Shown: positions 27,378-35,606 of the stretch, in pieces
Layout: each line of letters opens with the position of its first letter
How positions within the stretch are numbered: position 1 is the stretch's first letter
Origin: Teredinibacter sp. KSP-S5-2
GTDB taxonomy: Bacteria; Pseudomonadota; Gammaproteobacteria; Pseudomonadales; Cellvibrionaceae
Assembly (NCBI RefSeq): GCF_032773895.1
Contig: NZ_CP120416.1
Coordinates: 4,493,001 to 4,557,000, forward strand
Length of the DNA: 64,000 nucleotides
Reading direction: 5' to 3'
The notes under the pieces: model-generated
What the model was told of the DNA's origin: nothing
Databases searched by the model: none
Seen by the model: the letters and a program-made list of their open reading frames with translations, nothing else
Translations under genes and position numbers: made by a program

Positions 27378-27914
27378 CTAGTTTCGTGGCGGGAAAATGC
27401 CGGTTAAGGCGATACAAAAATTCACCACCGTGGATGGCTGCACATTATTATGGTGTCCACCACCACCGTTTGACGAAACACTATTTGGATTCAATCCTAC
27501 TAAACTGTTATTTGTCGGACCATAAAACGGAGTAGGTACTTGGGCGGTAGCATTTAAAGCAGTTGCCAAGTGATTGCTCGCAAATGTTTTGCTATTTGCA
27601 TCGCTTGTTGAACAGCGTACTTCATGGGTATGCGCTCCCATCTCATCCATCGTTAACTGAACACTTTCCACGCCACCTTTAGATCCAAAATCTACGAAGT
27701 CGCCTTGTATTTGCCCAACACTCACCGGTGTTCTACCTCGCATATCAGGCAAATTAAAATCTGTCGTGCCATTTCCTCCATAAGTTATGCCCAATAACGC
27801 ATAAAGAGCTTGATTATCGTTAATAAGCAATGATTGACCGTCGCATTTTGCCCAACCAACCGGTGCCCAGTTAAATCCCCACATTCGCATTTCACTAATA
27901 AAGGGTTCTGCCAT
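27378..27914 (-). CDS. Tail-collar domain protein, MdpB type (copy 3)
   Basis: A 178-residue tail-collar protein: AEPFISEMRMWGFNWAPVGW, AKCDGQ, ITYGGNGTTDFNLPDMRGRT, HTHEVRC, and the end VVNFCIALTGIFPPRN. The start at 27914 was chosen because AAGGAG lies 6 bases before it; an upstream in-frame start at 27944 would add ten residues the paralogs lack. It is the first gene of the three-copy operon and closest to the usual MdpB consensus. Confidence 0.85.
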   Translation of the reverse strand: MAEPFISEMRMWGFNWAPVGWAKCDGQSLLINDNQALYALLGITYGGNGTTDFNLPDMRGRTPVSVGQIQGDFVDFGSKGGVESVQLTMDEMGAHTHEVRCSTSDANSKTFASNHLATALNATAQVPTPFYGPTNNSLVGLNPNSVSSNGGGGHHNNVQPSTVVNFCIALTGIFPPRN

Positions 27915-27987
27915 TTTTATCTCCTTATTTTCTTTACATAACAACCATTGAGATTCAAACTACACGTTAAAAAAAGGATTCCTAACT

Positions 27988-28482
27988 GTGAATGATCGTA
28001 TTTTGTCCGACAGAATTTCGCTACGCTTACACACTCACAGCGACATCATATTTATGCGAGATCTTTACGCATCAATTAGAGAAGACGAACTTGCACTCAC
28101 TAATTTTAGCGAAGCGGAAAAAGTCGCATTTATTGCACAACAGTTTGCGGCTCAATACCAACACTATATTCAAAACTACAATACCGATTTTTTTAATATT
28201 ATCGAACTTGATAACCAGGCAATTGGTCGCTTTTTCGTTGATTACTGGCCAAATGAAGTTCGCGTTGTCGATATAGCGATCATGCCTAAGTTTCGAAATA
28301 ACGGTATTGGTAGCTATTTATTCAATCGCATTTTCGCCGAGGCCACCGAACTTCATAAACCCGTTACGATTCACGTAGAGCGGAATAATCCAGCCAAAAA
28401 ACTCTATGAACGATTAGGCTTTACCGATAAAAGCCAAACCAATGAAATATATATTCTTATGGAGTGGCAACCATCAGGTTAA
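27988..28482 (+). CDS. GNAT-family N-acetyltransferase
   Basis: A 164-residue GNAT protein. The acetyl-CoA loop is KFRNNGIGSYLF (about 99-110), followed by VERNNPAKKLYERLGF and a final ILMEWQ strand, all standard. It begins at a GTG with AAGGA about 10 bases ahead. It diverges from the tail-collar operon and converges with the DUF6916 gene. GNAT genes with tail-collar and DUF6916 genes recur together in other genomes as I recall, so it may modify those proteins; the substrate is unknown. Confidence 0.88.
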   Translation: MNDRILSDRISLRLHTHSDIIFMRDLYASIREDELALTNFSEAEKVAFIAQQFAAQYQHYIQNYNTDFFNIIELDNQAIGRFFVDYWPNEVRVVDIAIMPKFRNNGIGSYLFNRIFAEATELHKPVTIHVERNNPAKKLYERLGFTDKSQTNEIYILMEWQPSG

Positions 28483-28490
28483 ACAATATT

Positions 28491-28793
28491 TCAGGCTTCC
28501 GCTAAGTTGGCTCTTTCTCGAGTCACAACGGTTTCATAACTCGTCTGGCTATTGGGTACCAAAAAAAGTTGTTTCTCACCAAACAATTCATGCTTAAACG
28601 AATAGGTGCCTTGCGGAATGTGAAATCCATCGGATCCGATATAAGACGCGGTGAACGCTTCCCATTGTTCACCATCAATTTTATTTTTAGTAACACTTGA
28701 AAGAGTAAGCTGCACTTGGTTACCTTGTTTGTCTGTAACCGTGATCTTTTCACCAATAATGGATGTTAAATTACGAAAGTTGTAGGAATCCAT
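28491..28793 (-). CDS. DUF6916-like small protein
   Basis: A 100-residue protein. The pattern (N-terminal NLTSIIGEKITV, then EQWEAFTASYIG, HIPQGTYSFKHELFGEKQLF, LVPN) fits the DUF6916 family, which I associate with tail-collar protein clusters. No signal peptide or membrane segment is visible. It runs toward the GNAT gene. Its role may be structural, since the family looks like a small beta domain. Function unknown. Confidence 0.65.
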   Translation of the reverse strand: MDSYNFRNLTSIIGEKITVTDKQGNQVQLTLSSVTKNKIDGEQWEAFTASYIGSDGFHIPQGTYSFKHELFGEKQLFLVPNSQTSYETVVTRERANLAEA

Positions 28794-28939
28794 TTAAATG
28801 CCTTTGTTATAACTTTGATCAAACGTATTAATAACCAGACTAGCTTATAAAAAGTAAAACAGAAGGCAGGTAAATGAGATTGGCATTCGTCTCATCTGAT
28901 GGACGCAATTTAATACAGTATTTTTTCTAATAAGAAATA

Positions 28940-29575
28940 CTATAAAGGAAGTTTTATGTGTTTTCTTGTGCAGATTTTCTCTTGTAAAGCAATATTGGCA
29001 TTGCCATCAATGAGAAGATGAATTCTGTCGTTTTTGCCCATATTCTTCACATAGTGTTCACGATCGGCGTCGATATACCACAACTCGCCGGATTGCATTG
29101 GCACAGATTGTCCTTCAACAAAAAATGCGACTTCAGTGGAAGTCGCTATAGGAATATGTAAACGTATTTCACCGTAAAACAATCCAACACCTCTGTCTCG
29201 ATGCGGTAATATTTCTGCACCTGATCTAAGGCGCATAAATCGCACGGAACGAACGGGGAAATCGACTGTATCCAACCAGTGTTGAATCAGAGGAAATAGT
29301 TGAAGAGCGGGCAGATTTTTCCAGGCAGACGCATTGGCGGCTTCCTCCCCTTCGTGACTGAACGCTTGTAGAATTGGATGGGAGTCAACATGACAGGTTA
29401 GACAACGTAATGGGTAGACATCCCATTCTCCAGCATAGGCTCGCGTGTTAACATGGGGCAACCAATCATTCAATGTAGCAAGCGTATTAAGGATCTGATT
29501 TAACGCATGTTCATTAAACACGTTCCCCAGGTAACAACTTACAGGACCTCTGTTCGATTCGATATCCGTTTTCAT
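28940..29575 (-). CDS. Aspartyl/asparaginyl beta-hydroxylase-like dioxygenase, lasso tailoring enzyme
   Basis: A 211-residue Fe(II)/2-oxoglutarate oxygenase of the Asp/Asn hydroxylase family. The iron ligands are readable as HRD (His125, Asp127) and the distal His174 in REHYVKN, with Arg184 in KNDRIHLL probably binding 2-oxoglutarate. It is the last gene of the leftward lasso operon and overlaps the exporter gene by 62 bases, so translation is likely coupled. A related enzyme hydroxylates Asp in the lasso peptide canucin. Here the target could be Asn5, Asp13 or Pro16 of the predicted core; this is inference. Confidence 0.82.
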   Translation of the reverse strand: MKTDIESNRGPVSCYLGNVFNEHALNQILNTLATLNDWLPHVNTRAYAGEWDVYPLRCLTCHVDSHPILQAFSHEGEEAANASAWKNLPALQLFPLIQHWLDTVDFPVRSVRFMRLRSGAEILPHRDRGVGLFYGEIRLHIPIATSTEVAFFVEGQSVPMQSGELWYIDADREHYVKNMGKNDRIHLLIDGNANIALQEKICTRKHIKLPL

Positions 29576-31277
29576 ACAAAATCACCCGTTGATCTGCGTG
29601 AGCGAGCGTCGCTTTATTATGTGCGATAATCACGATGGTAAGCCTACCGTGAATATGATCTAACGCTTGCTGTATTTTTTTTTCATTCATCTCGTCTAAA
29701 GCGCTTGTTGCCTCATCCAATATTAACAACTGCGGTTTAGTCAATAACGCCCTTGCCAATGCTAGGCGTTGCCTCTCTCCACCCGATATGGTTATGCCTC
29801 TATCTCCGATAATGGTGTCCAGACCAAGAGGTAATGCAGCAACAAATTGATCTAACGCCGTTATTTTTAGTACTTGCCAAATTTCTTCATCGGTTACCTC
29901 AGGCACAACCCACGACAAGTTCGTCCGAAGACTATCGTGAAAAAGAAATGTATCTTGCGTGACATACGCGACATTGTTACGCCATAAACTCTGGTTAATA
30001 GTGGTGATAGGCTGATCGTCGCAGTACAGATATCCGCTCGATGGCATCAACAGTCCGGCTAGTATATCTGCCAAAGTAGATTTACCTACGCCGGATTCGC
30101 CCATCAACGCCAGCGTTTGGTTTTTCTCTACAGTGACGGAAAAGTTATCGATCGTCGGTTTATTTTTTCCTGGATGAGTATAGGAGACACTGGATAGTTT
30201 AAGACATCGCTCAAAATATAAGCTCGCTTCTTCTTGTTTCGCCTCTTCTTGGACCGCTCTTAACGCTTTTTCTATCCGATACACATCTTCGATGGCGGGG
30301 ACACTATGTAACAACTGTTGGACGTTTTTTTGCATCGCCGAGAGCAAAGGCATAAATCGAGAAAAAACGATAAGTATCAAAAGAATAGAAGAGAGCGGCA
30401 CTTCAATAAGGTTAAAGGAGGTGTAGAAAAAAACGCTAAGTATCACCACGGACAACACCAAATAACTCCACTGTGACAGCGCATGTATTTTGGTAACGTG
30501 TAGACGTTGATCCTCCAATTGTGAACTGACGGTGCTCAACTGTTCCGAGAAATACGCTTCTCGGCCAAAACTCTTTATTATTTTAATGTTCATAAGTTGT
30601 TCAGACAGCATTTGAAATATCGCCTTGAATCCCATCAATTCTTTATGTCCAGACTGAAAAATCAATCGATTGAGAGGAAGCAATACTCCCACCAATACCA
30701 GCGAAAATGCCAAGGCGAGCATGCTCATTTGCCAAGACAATGCCAGAGCAAATACCACGATGCTCACCCCCGTCACCAATTGACTAATGAGCGAAAACAT
30801 AAGATTAGATGTATGACCCAATGTCTGAATCTGCCCAGTTAGACCATGAATGAAATCGGACATTTTACAGGACACGAGAAACTGCCAGTGACTGTTCACG
30901 AGCTGTTGATATAGACGAAGACGTAAATATTTAATGTAGGATTGTTGCAAACTTACCGTATTCACAGTAAGTAGGTATCGAATAGTAGCAATACTACTGA
31001 TTAGAAGAATATAGACGACTAACACCTGCCATAAGGAGAGTTCTATTCCCTCGTCGCGTACGAACCTTCTAATCGAATCAGAAAGACCAACGTCGCCCGC
31101 ACTGCCCAGCTGAATGCCAATTAGATGAAGTAGCGGAATGATAAAAAGCAAACCGATCCCAGCACTCAAATTCTGCAAAATCATTAAGCACAAAATTGCA
31201 TTTTGCTTTGCGGGTGCAAAGCGGTAGAAATTAGCAAAAGCCCGCTTCAGGGTATTAAAGCTGCTGCTGTTCAGCAT
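29514..31277 (-). CDS. Lasso-peptide ABC exporter (D protein)
   Basis: About 587 residues: an N-terminal six-helix ABC exporter domain followed by an ATPase with GESGVGKST (Walker A), ISGGERQRLALARALL (signature) and LLILDEATSALDE (Walker B). No peptidase domain is attached, as expected for lasso exporters, which receive an already cleaved product. The ATG at 31277 overlaps the end of the B2 gene by seven bases; upstream in-frame codons would only add out-of-family residues. It should export the mature peptide and provide immunity to it. Confidence 0.9.
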   Translation of the reverse strand: MLNSSSFNTLKRAFANFYRFAPAKQNAILCLMILQNLSAGIGLLFIIPLLHLIGIQLGSAGDVGLSDSIRRFVRDEGIELSLWQVLVVYILLISSIATIRYLLTVNTVSLQQSYIKYLRLRLYQQLVNSHWQFLVSCKMSDFIHGLTGQIQTLGHTSNLMFSLISQLVTGVSIVVFALALSWQMSMLALAFSLVLVGVLLPLNRLIFQSGHKELMGFKAIFQMLSEQLMNIKIIKSFGREAYFSEQLSTVSSQLEDQRLHVTKIHALSQWSYLVLSVVILSVFFYTSFNLIEVPLSSILLILIVFSRFMPLLSAMQKNVQQLLHSVPAIEDVYRIEKALRAVQEEAKQEEASLYFERCLKLSSVSYTHPGKNKPTIDNFSVTVEKNQTLALMGESGVGKSTLADILAGLLMPSSGYLYCDDQPITTINQSLWRNNVAYVTQDTFLFHDSLRTNLSWVVPEVTDEEIWQVLKITALDQFVAALPLGLDTIIGDRGITISGGERQRLALARALLTKPQLLILDEATSALDEMNEKKIQQALDHIHGRLTIVIIAHNKATLAHADQRVILYENGYRIEQRSCKLLPGERV

Positions 31278-31762
31278 GGCGTGCTGCTTGTTGTAGGAGG
31301 GGATAAAAAAGTCGCCACGACAGGATACGCTCGGTGTCCCTCTCGGCCCACAATAATCCAGGGACCAACTTTCACCCAAACATGTGCCTTCATCGGTTGA
31401 TCAGGCATACCTGTAAGACGAGTCCCCATATGTAAAACGTAGGGTATGTTATACATCCCCAATAATATACGCGCCAACACCGCTTGGACAAAACACTTAG
31501 ATTTCCAAGGTGTGTATTTACATACCGACTCAATAATACGCCCAATTCGCCAGGCCAACCGCAGTTGCTCTTGCGATACGAGCGATGAGAGTAAAAAATT
31601 TCGGTAATAATGGCCGAGAAAGCGGGAGTAGATATTGAACGGGAGGGACACAATCATTAAACGAACAACGCCGCTAGCAGGGAAAGCGAATAGCAACCAA
31701 CATTTTTCTTGCCACGGCAATGCCATGAAGCGTTTAACTATTTGGCGCCCTTTTTTTCCCAC
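31271..31762 (-). CDS. Lasso-peptide B2 leader protease (transglutaminase-like)
   Basis: A 163-residue B2 protein. The nucleophile is Cys90 in SKCFVQAVLARILL and the His is His127 in KAHVWVKVG; the final block VGREGHRAYPVVATF matches the family C-terminus. It cleaves the leader from the core while the cyclase acts. It begins with GTG, 33 bases after the B1 gene, with no clear ribosome site, so it probably depends on translation of B1. It overlaps the exporter start. The third triad residue is not obvious. Confidence 0.88.
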   Translation of the reverse strand: MGKKGRQIVKRFMALPWQEKCWLLFAFPASGVVRLMIVSLPFNIYSRFLGHYYRNFLLSSLVSQEQLRLAWRIGRIIESVCKYTPWKSKCFVQAVLARILLGMYNIPYVLHMGTRLTGMPDQPMKAHVWVKVGPWIIVGREGHRAYPVVATFLSPPTTSSTPC

Positions 31763-31794
31763 AACGTCTACTAACGGATCAACTATAAAATCGA

Positions 31795-32076
31795 TTAGTC
31801 AGTTACCATAATAATGCTTTGTTCATTCAACGAGTTGAGAAATGCAATCACTTCTGATTGGCATTGGCTCAAAGACACATCGTATTCTTCAGTTAATCGA
31901 TCACATAACTCCGCTACACTGAGCGGGGTATCAATATGCTCCCATATTTTACTGCCAATGGTATTCAAACCATAATAGTTCCCGTTTTCGATGCTCATCA
32001 TCACAGTTTCACCATCAATGTTTGCTTCGACGATTTCTGAATTTCTCTGGGCTATACTGGACAGTGTTACCGACAT
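31795..32076 (-). CDS. Lasso-peptide B1 protein, PqqD-like RiPP recognition element
   Basis: A 93-residue PqqD-fold protein. The segments VMMSIENGNYYGLNTIGSKI and WEHIDTPLSVAELCDRLTEEY followed by a final helix give the winged helix-turn-helix that binds the leader of the precursor. It delivers the precursor to B2 and the cyclase. The ATG at 32076 (spacing 8 from AGGA) was preferred over an ATG two codons earlier. It is the first gene of the leftward operon; the split B1/B2 arrangement is usual in this class. Confidence 0.9.
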   Translation of the reverse strand: MSVTLSSIAQRNSEIVEANIDGETVMMSIENGNYYGLNTIGSKIWEHIDTPLSVAELCDRLTEEYDVSLSQCQSEVIAFLNSLNEQSIIMVTD

Positions 32077-32129
32077 AACCATATTCCTAAATAATTATTA
32101 TGGGTGTGTAAGTTAATAGTTCATTTATG

Positions 32130-32135
32130 TGTCAA
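32130..32135 (-). promoter_or_regulatory. Candidate -35 of the B1-B2-D-hydroxylase operon
   Basis: A perfect TTGACA on the minus strand, 54 bases before the B1 start. The -10 at the expected distance (CTTACA/TTACAC) is poor, so either a regulator is needed or the match is chance. Confidence 0.35.
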
Positions 32136-32143
32136 ACGCAAAT

Positions 32144-32172
32144 TTGAATGCTTACCCGTTTTGGAATACAAC
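32144..32172 (+). promoter_or_regulatory. Candidate promoter of the cyclase gene
   Basis: TTGAAT (32144) and TACAAC (32167) are separated by 17 bases, 27 bases before the cyclase ATG. Each box matches four of six consensus positions. It lies back to back with the B1 -35 element in the 122-base divergent region. Confidence 0.45.
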
Positions 32173-32198
32173 CATAAAGAGGCAAGGCACAAGGGAAC

Positions 32199-34103
32199 AT
32201 GAGCGCTATTTATGCAGTTTTCTCCAACAAACAGCGTGTTGAACTCACTGTTAAACAGATGCGTCAAGCCTCAGATTATTGGCAGCCAGATAACACCAGT
32301 TACTGGTTTAGCGAGACGAACGATGCAGGATTGGGGAAGGGCTTATTGCTCAACACCAGGGATTCCACCCACGATGGTGCGTATTATTGGCGCGAAAAAA
32401 AGCTGGCCATCACAGCCAATGCCCGCTTAGATAACCGAGCGGTATTGATGGAGATGTTGTCCCTCGATAAAAAATCACACGTATTCACCGATAGCCAAAT
32501 AATTCTTCACGCCTATTACGCGTGGGGTAATGAATGTGTTCAACATCTCAAGGGTGACTTTGTTTTTATCATTTTGAATGAGCTAGAAGACTCAGTTTTT
32601 TGCGCTAGAGATCATTTTGGAGTTAAGACCTTATTTTACTCAGAAAACCCTGATGGTCTTATGCTTACCAATGAACATCGGGCTTTTTATACTTCCGAAT
32701 GGTGTGAAAATATTCCTCCTGATCAGGAAGAGGTGTTATCTCATATTTGGTCGATGTCTCCCCAGCATTTCGAATCACCCAACAAACATATCAAACAGCT
32801 TCCACCAGCGCATATTCTAGAATACAGCAAAAAGAACGGATTGATTGTTCGCCGCTACTGGCGATTAACACCCAAGAACGATTGGCAGGATCTGAGTGAC
32901 GAAGCGTTGTTGAACAAATTCAAAGAGCTGTTCTCGCAAGCTGTTTCACGTCGTTTAGACTCCCAATTTCCTATCGGTACAGAATTGAGTGAGGGGTTAG
33001 ATTCAAATGCCGTTACAGGCTATGCAGCTAAACTGCTTAAATCACAACCGCTATATACATTTTCCTTTGATTGCATTCATCCTGTTTCAGACCAGCAAGG
33101 AGAATGGTCACGAACATATCGCGATATTCTCGACATGATTGATATGCATAACAACCTTATCCCTATATGGCAACAAGAACAGGCTTTCAATCGATATGCA
33201 TATATAAACAAAGGTAACAACACTCTATTTAGACATCTAGGTGGTGTCTTTCCTTTTGTTGGAGGACGATTTATCCGTTCTCATTTAGCTGGACAACAGG
33301 GTATTCGTGTTTTGCTTTCCGGGTGGGGAGGAGATCATTGCGTTACCAGTTACGGCGATCAATATGCCTACGATCTGTTACGCAACATGAAATTATTTCA
33401 GCTTCTTCAACTGCTGACAACACAATATGAACGAGGTAGGTATTCCAATCCGACATTAGCATTAGTTCGAGTACTTATCAAAGGCCTAATACCAAAGCGT
33501 ATTTTGGCGTCTTGTTCAACTTTAACAGCATTGCTTCAAAAAGATGTTAGAGTTGAAAATCATTTTTTGCATAGTAAGTGGTCATACATATATGCTCAAA
33601 GAGCACAGCGTAAGAGAAGCGACTCCTTTAAAACTACCGTGCAAGATAAAGAACAATATGAAATTTATGAGCTCGGGTTAACGAATATCCTTACTCAGTC
33701 AGAGTTATATGGACGAATGAGTCGATTAGAATACCGATTCCCCATGCTTGATATTGATCTTGTTGAATTTTGTCACAGCTTGCCCGCCCGAATAAAGATA
33801 CACAACGCCATTGAACGGTATCCAATACGCTATATTTTGAATAATTACACAACCGAAAAAATTAGATGGCGCATAAAATCTGATGCGATTTATCCTAAAA
33901 CGTACAGAGAGAGGAATTTGTTTAGATACAAGCATGAGTTATCGGATAGGCTGCAACAAAGTGAACTGGCTAAAAGTCTATGTAACATAAGCAAAATACA
34001 AAAATGCCTTGACTCATTAAACCCATTTTATGTTCGAGCTTTGGATTACCTCATAAATACAGAGAAATTCTATTTCTCCAGCGTAAGGAAACAACTTGAT
34101 TAG
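32199..34103 (+). CDS. Lasso-peptide cyclase (asparagine-synthetase-like C protein)
   Basis: A 634-residue asparagine-synthetase homologue. The N-terminal glutaminase-like domain starts MSAIYAVF and lacks Cys2, so it cannot hydrolyse glutamine. The synthetase domain begins near residue 225; its PP-loop is S264-E-G-L-D-S269 (canonical SGGxDS, second position Glu here). LLSGWGGDHCVTSYG and YGRMSRLEYRFPMLD are further active-site blocks. The enzyme adenylates the ring Glu or Asp side chain so that the freed N-terminus closes the macrolactam. Position, loss of Cys2 and neighbours make this the lasso cyclase, not AsnB. GC is lower than in the flanks. Confidence 0.9.
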   Translation: MSAIYAVFSNKQRVELTVKQMRQASDYWQPDNTSYWFSETNDAGLGKGLLLNTRDSTHDGAYYWREKKLAITANARLDNRAVLMEMLSLDKKSHVFTDSQIILHAYYAWGNECVQHLKGDFVFIILNELEDSVFCARDHFGVKTLFYSENPDGLMLTNEHRAFYTSEWCENIPPDQEEVLSHIWSMSPQHFESPNKHIKQLPPAHILEYSKKNGLIVRRYWRLTPKNDWQDLSDEALLNKFKELFSQAVSRRLDSQFPIGTELSEGLDSNAVTGYAAKLLKSQPLYTFSFDCIHPVSDQQGEWSRTYRDILDMIDMHNNLIPIWQQEQAFNRYAYINKGNNTLFRHLGGVFPFVGGRFIRSHLAGQQGIRVLLSGWGGDHCVTSYGDQYAYDLLRNMKLFQLLQLLTTQYERGRYSNPTLALVRVLIKGLIPKRILASCSTLTALLQKDVRVENHFLHSKWSYIYAQRAQRKRSDSFKTTVQDKEQYEIYELGLTNILTQSELYGRMSRLEYRFPMLDIDLVEFCHSLPARIKIHNAIERYPIRYILNNYTTEKIRWRIKSDAIYPKTYRERNLFRYKHELSDRLQQSELAKSLCNISKIQKCLDSLNPFYVRALDYLINTEKFYFSSVRKQLD

Positions 34104-34224
34104 AACAATCTTATTTTTTTACTTATTGGAATCTATGACACGTAATAGCTCATTCAAAGCTATCGAGGATTTAGATATCTTTGAGGTTAATTTGTTGTAA
34201 GTTGAAATATTTTTACTAACGAAC

Positions 34225-34253
34225 TTGATTATATGAAATGTAGCATCTATAAC
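34225..34253 (+). promoter_or_regulatory. Promoter of the lasso precursor gene
   Basis: TTGATT (34225) and TATAAC (34248) are exactly 17 bases apart, with the start codon 42 bases further. A dedicated promoter for the precursor fits its need for a higher expression level than the enzymes. Confidence 0.6.
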
Positions 34254-34294
34254 CTAATATGGTAAAAATGTGATTATTGGCCAAGGAGCTTTAT

Positions 34295-34468
34295 ATGATT
34301 ACAGATTCGGAAAATATTTCACCTAATCTGGCGAATTTAGACGATAACAAAAATAAAACGAAGCAACTGTGGAATACGCCAAAGCTTACAACGCTTGGCA
34401 TGGAAAGAGCAGAAGGTAAAACTTATAACACCACAGCAGAAGTAACAACAGACTCAGGGCCGTCTTGA
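34295..34468 (+). CDS. Lasso-peptide precursor (A protein)
   Basis: A 57-residue precursor between the cyclase and kinase genes. AAGGAG (34283-34288) lies six bases before the ATG. The leader ends with WNTPKLTTLG (26-35), matching the YxxPxLxxxG element bound by B1. The best core is residues 41-57, GKTYNTTAEVTTDSGPS: Gly1 with Glu9 gives a nine-membered ring, leaving an eight-residue tail ending in Ser17, the residue phosphorylated in paeninodin-type peptides. The usual Thr at -2 is Ala39 in this register. Other registers start at Thr43 (ring Glu7) or Asn45 (Thr at -2, ring Asp9). Confidence 0.88.
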   Translation: MITDSENISPNLANLDDNKNKTKQLWNTPKLTTLGMERAEGKTYNTTAEVTTDSGPS

Positions 34469-34700
34469 ATATAATTAGTTCAATATGACCAATTTCGGAT
34501 TAAAAGGGCTGAAGACAATAATAATGTACATGACTAGTTCTTTGGTTTCCGACATCGTTTTTGATCGTTTTATACCAACTGTTAACCAAGTCTAGTTGAT
34601 CATTATCTAATCGTTGTCAAGTTTCAATATATATCTTGGTGATATTAAAATAAAAATTATCATACAACACACCAATGTTTTTGCTTAAAATGGTGATGCA

Positions 34701-35606
34701 ATGAGAATCTATACTGCTTTTGGACTATATATCGAAAGCGACATCGAACTTCCACCGTTAGCTATGTGTTATCAAGCAAAAGCTGATATTGTGATTCGAC
34801 TAGCAGCGGTTAGTTATTCAGGTTTACTCACTCCAGTGGTAGTTAAACCCTTCAGTCAAACTGCTCCGAACGAGTTATGGTTTCACGTACCGGGAATCGC
34901 TTGGTTTTATGTCTTCAATGGGAATACTGTCCACATCATGCCAGAAGAAAATGCTGACATGCAGAGTATCCGTTTGTATGTATTAGGTACCTGTATGGGC
35001 GCCATTATGCATCAACGTAATCGGTTAATACTTCATGGTAATGCCATTCGGGTTGGCAACGAGTGTATAGTGTTTGCCGGTAACTCTGGAAATGGCAAGT
35101 CCACACTGGCAACAGCCTTTTATAAAAGGGGTTACCAGATATTATCCGACGACCTGGCGGTATTAGATGATAGTTTTAAAGTTCAACCGACTTATCCACA
35201 AATAAAAATTTGGCAAGATACTGCGAATAAATTTGATATCGACACTCAAGCGCTTACACGCATTCGCTACCATGTAGAAAAATTTGCGCTACCGTTAAAC
35301 ACCGACGGCTTTTGTGATACACCTTTACCGGTTAAAAGAATATATATACTCAAAACACATAACAAAGATACAGTTGACCTCGAAACCATTCGAGGTATGG
35401 ATAAGTTCATGCCGTTAAAAGCACAGACATACCGCTACGGTCATCTCGAAGGTTTGGGTTTGAAACCCCAACACTTGAAAATTTGTTCAGAACTGGCGAA
35501 TAAAGTAGAGTTAAAAAGAATCACTCGTCCCAAGCAAAAATTTTGTGTCGATGCATTAGTCAACATAATCGAAAAAGATCTTGAGCAAGAAAAATGTGTC
35601 GCTTGA
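34701..35606 (+). CDS. HPr-kinase-like lasso-peptide kinase
   Basis: A 301-residue homologue of HPr kinase/phosphorylase. The P-loop is GNSGNGKST (127-135), preceded by LILHGNAI with His112 and followed by the acidic SDD (149-151). A divergent N-terminal domain of about 100 residues replaces the HPrK N-domain. Kinases of this type (ThcoK, PsmK) phosphorylate the C-terminal Ser of the lasso precursor, and the precursor encoded just upstream ends in Ser. The stop codon overlaps the ATG of the sulfotransferase (TGATG), so they are coupled. Confidence 0.87.
   Translation: MRIYTAFGLYIESDIELPPLAMCYQAKADIVIRLAAVSYSGLLTPVVVKPFSQTAPNELWFHVPGIAWFYVFNGNTVHIMPEENADMQSIRLYVLGTCMGAIMHQRNRLILHGNAIRVGNECIVFAGNSGNGKSTLATAFYKRGYQILSDDLAVLDDSFKVQPTYPQIKIWQDTANKFDIDTQALTRIRYHVEKFALPLNTDGFCDTPLPVKRIYILKTHNKDTVDLETIRGMDKFMPLKAQTYRYGHLEGLGLKPQHLKICSELANKVELKRITRPKQKFCVDALVNIIEKDLEQEKCVA

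Noticed and set aside
26275-28793. Prophage remnant
   Set aside because: The only phage-like genes are stand-alone MdpB-type tail-collar proteins; no structural, lysis or integrase genes are nearby.
32199-34103. Ordinary asparagine synthetase B
   Set aside because: Cys2 is absent, the PP-loop is altered and the gene is flanked by B1, B2 and a precursor.
34135-34203. 22-codon open frame before the precursor promoter
   Set aside because: Too short, no clear ribosome site and no lasso features.
34485-34595. 36-codon open frame after the lasso precursor
   Set aside because: No ribosome site, no leader motif of the WxxPxL type and no acidic ring residue arrangement; not a second precursor.
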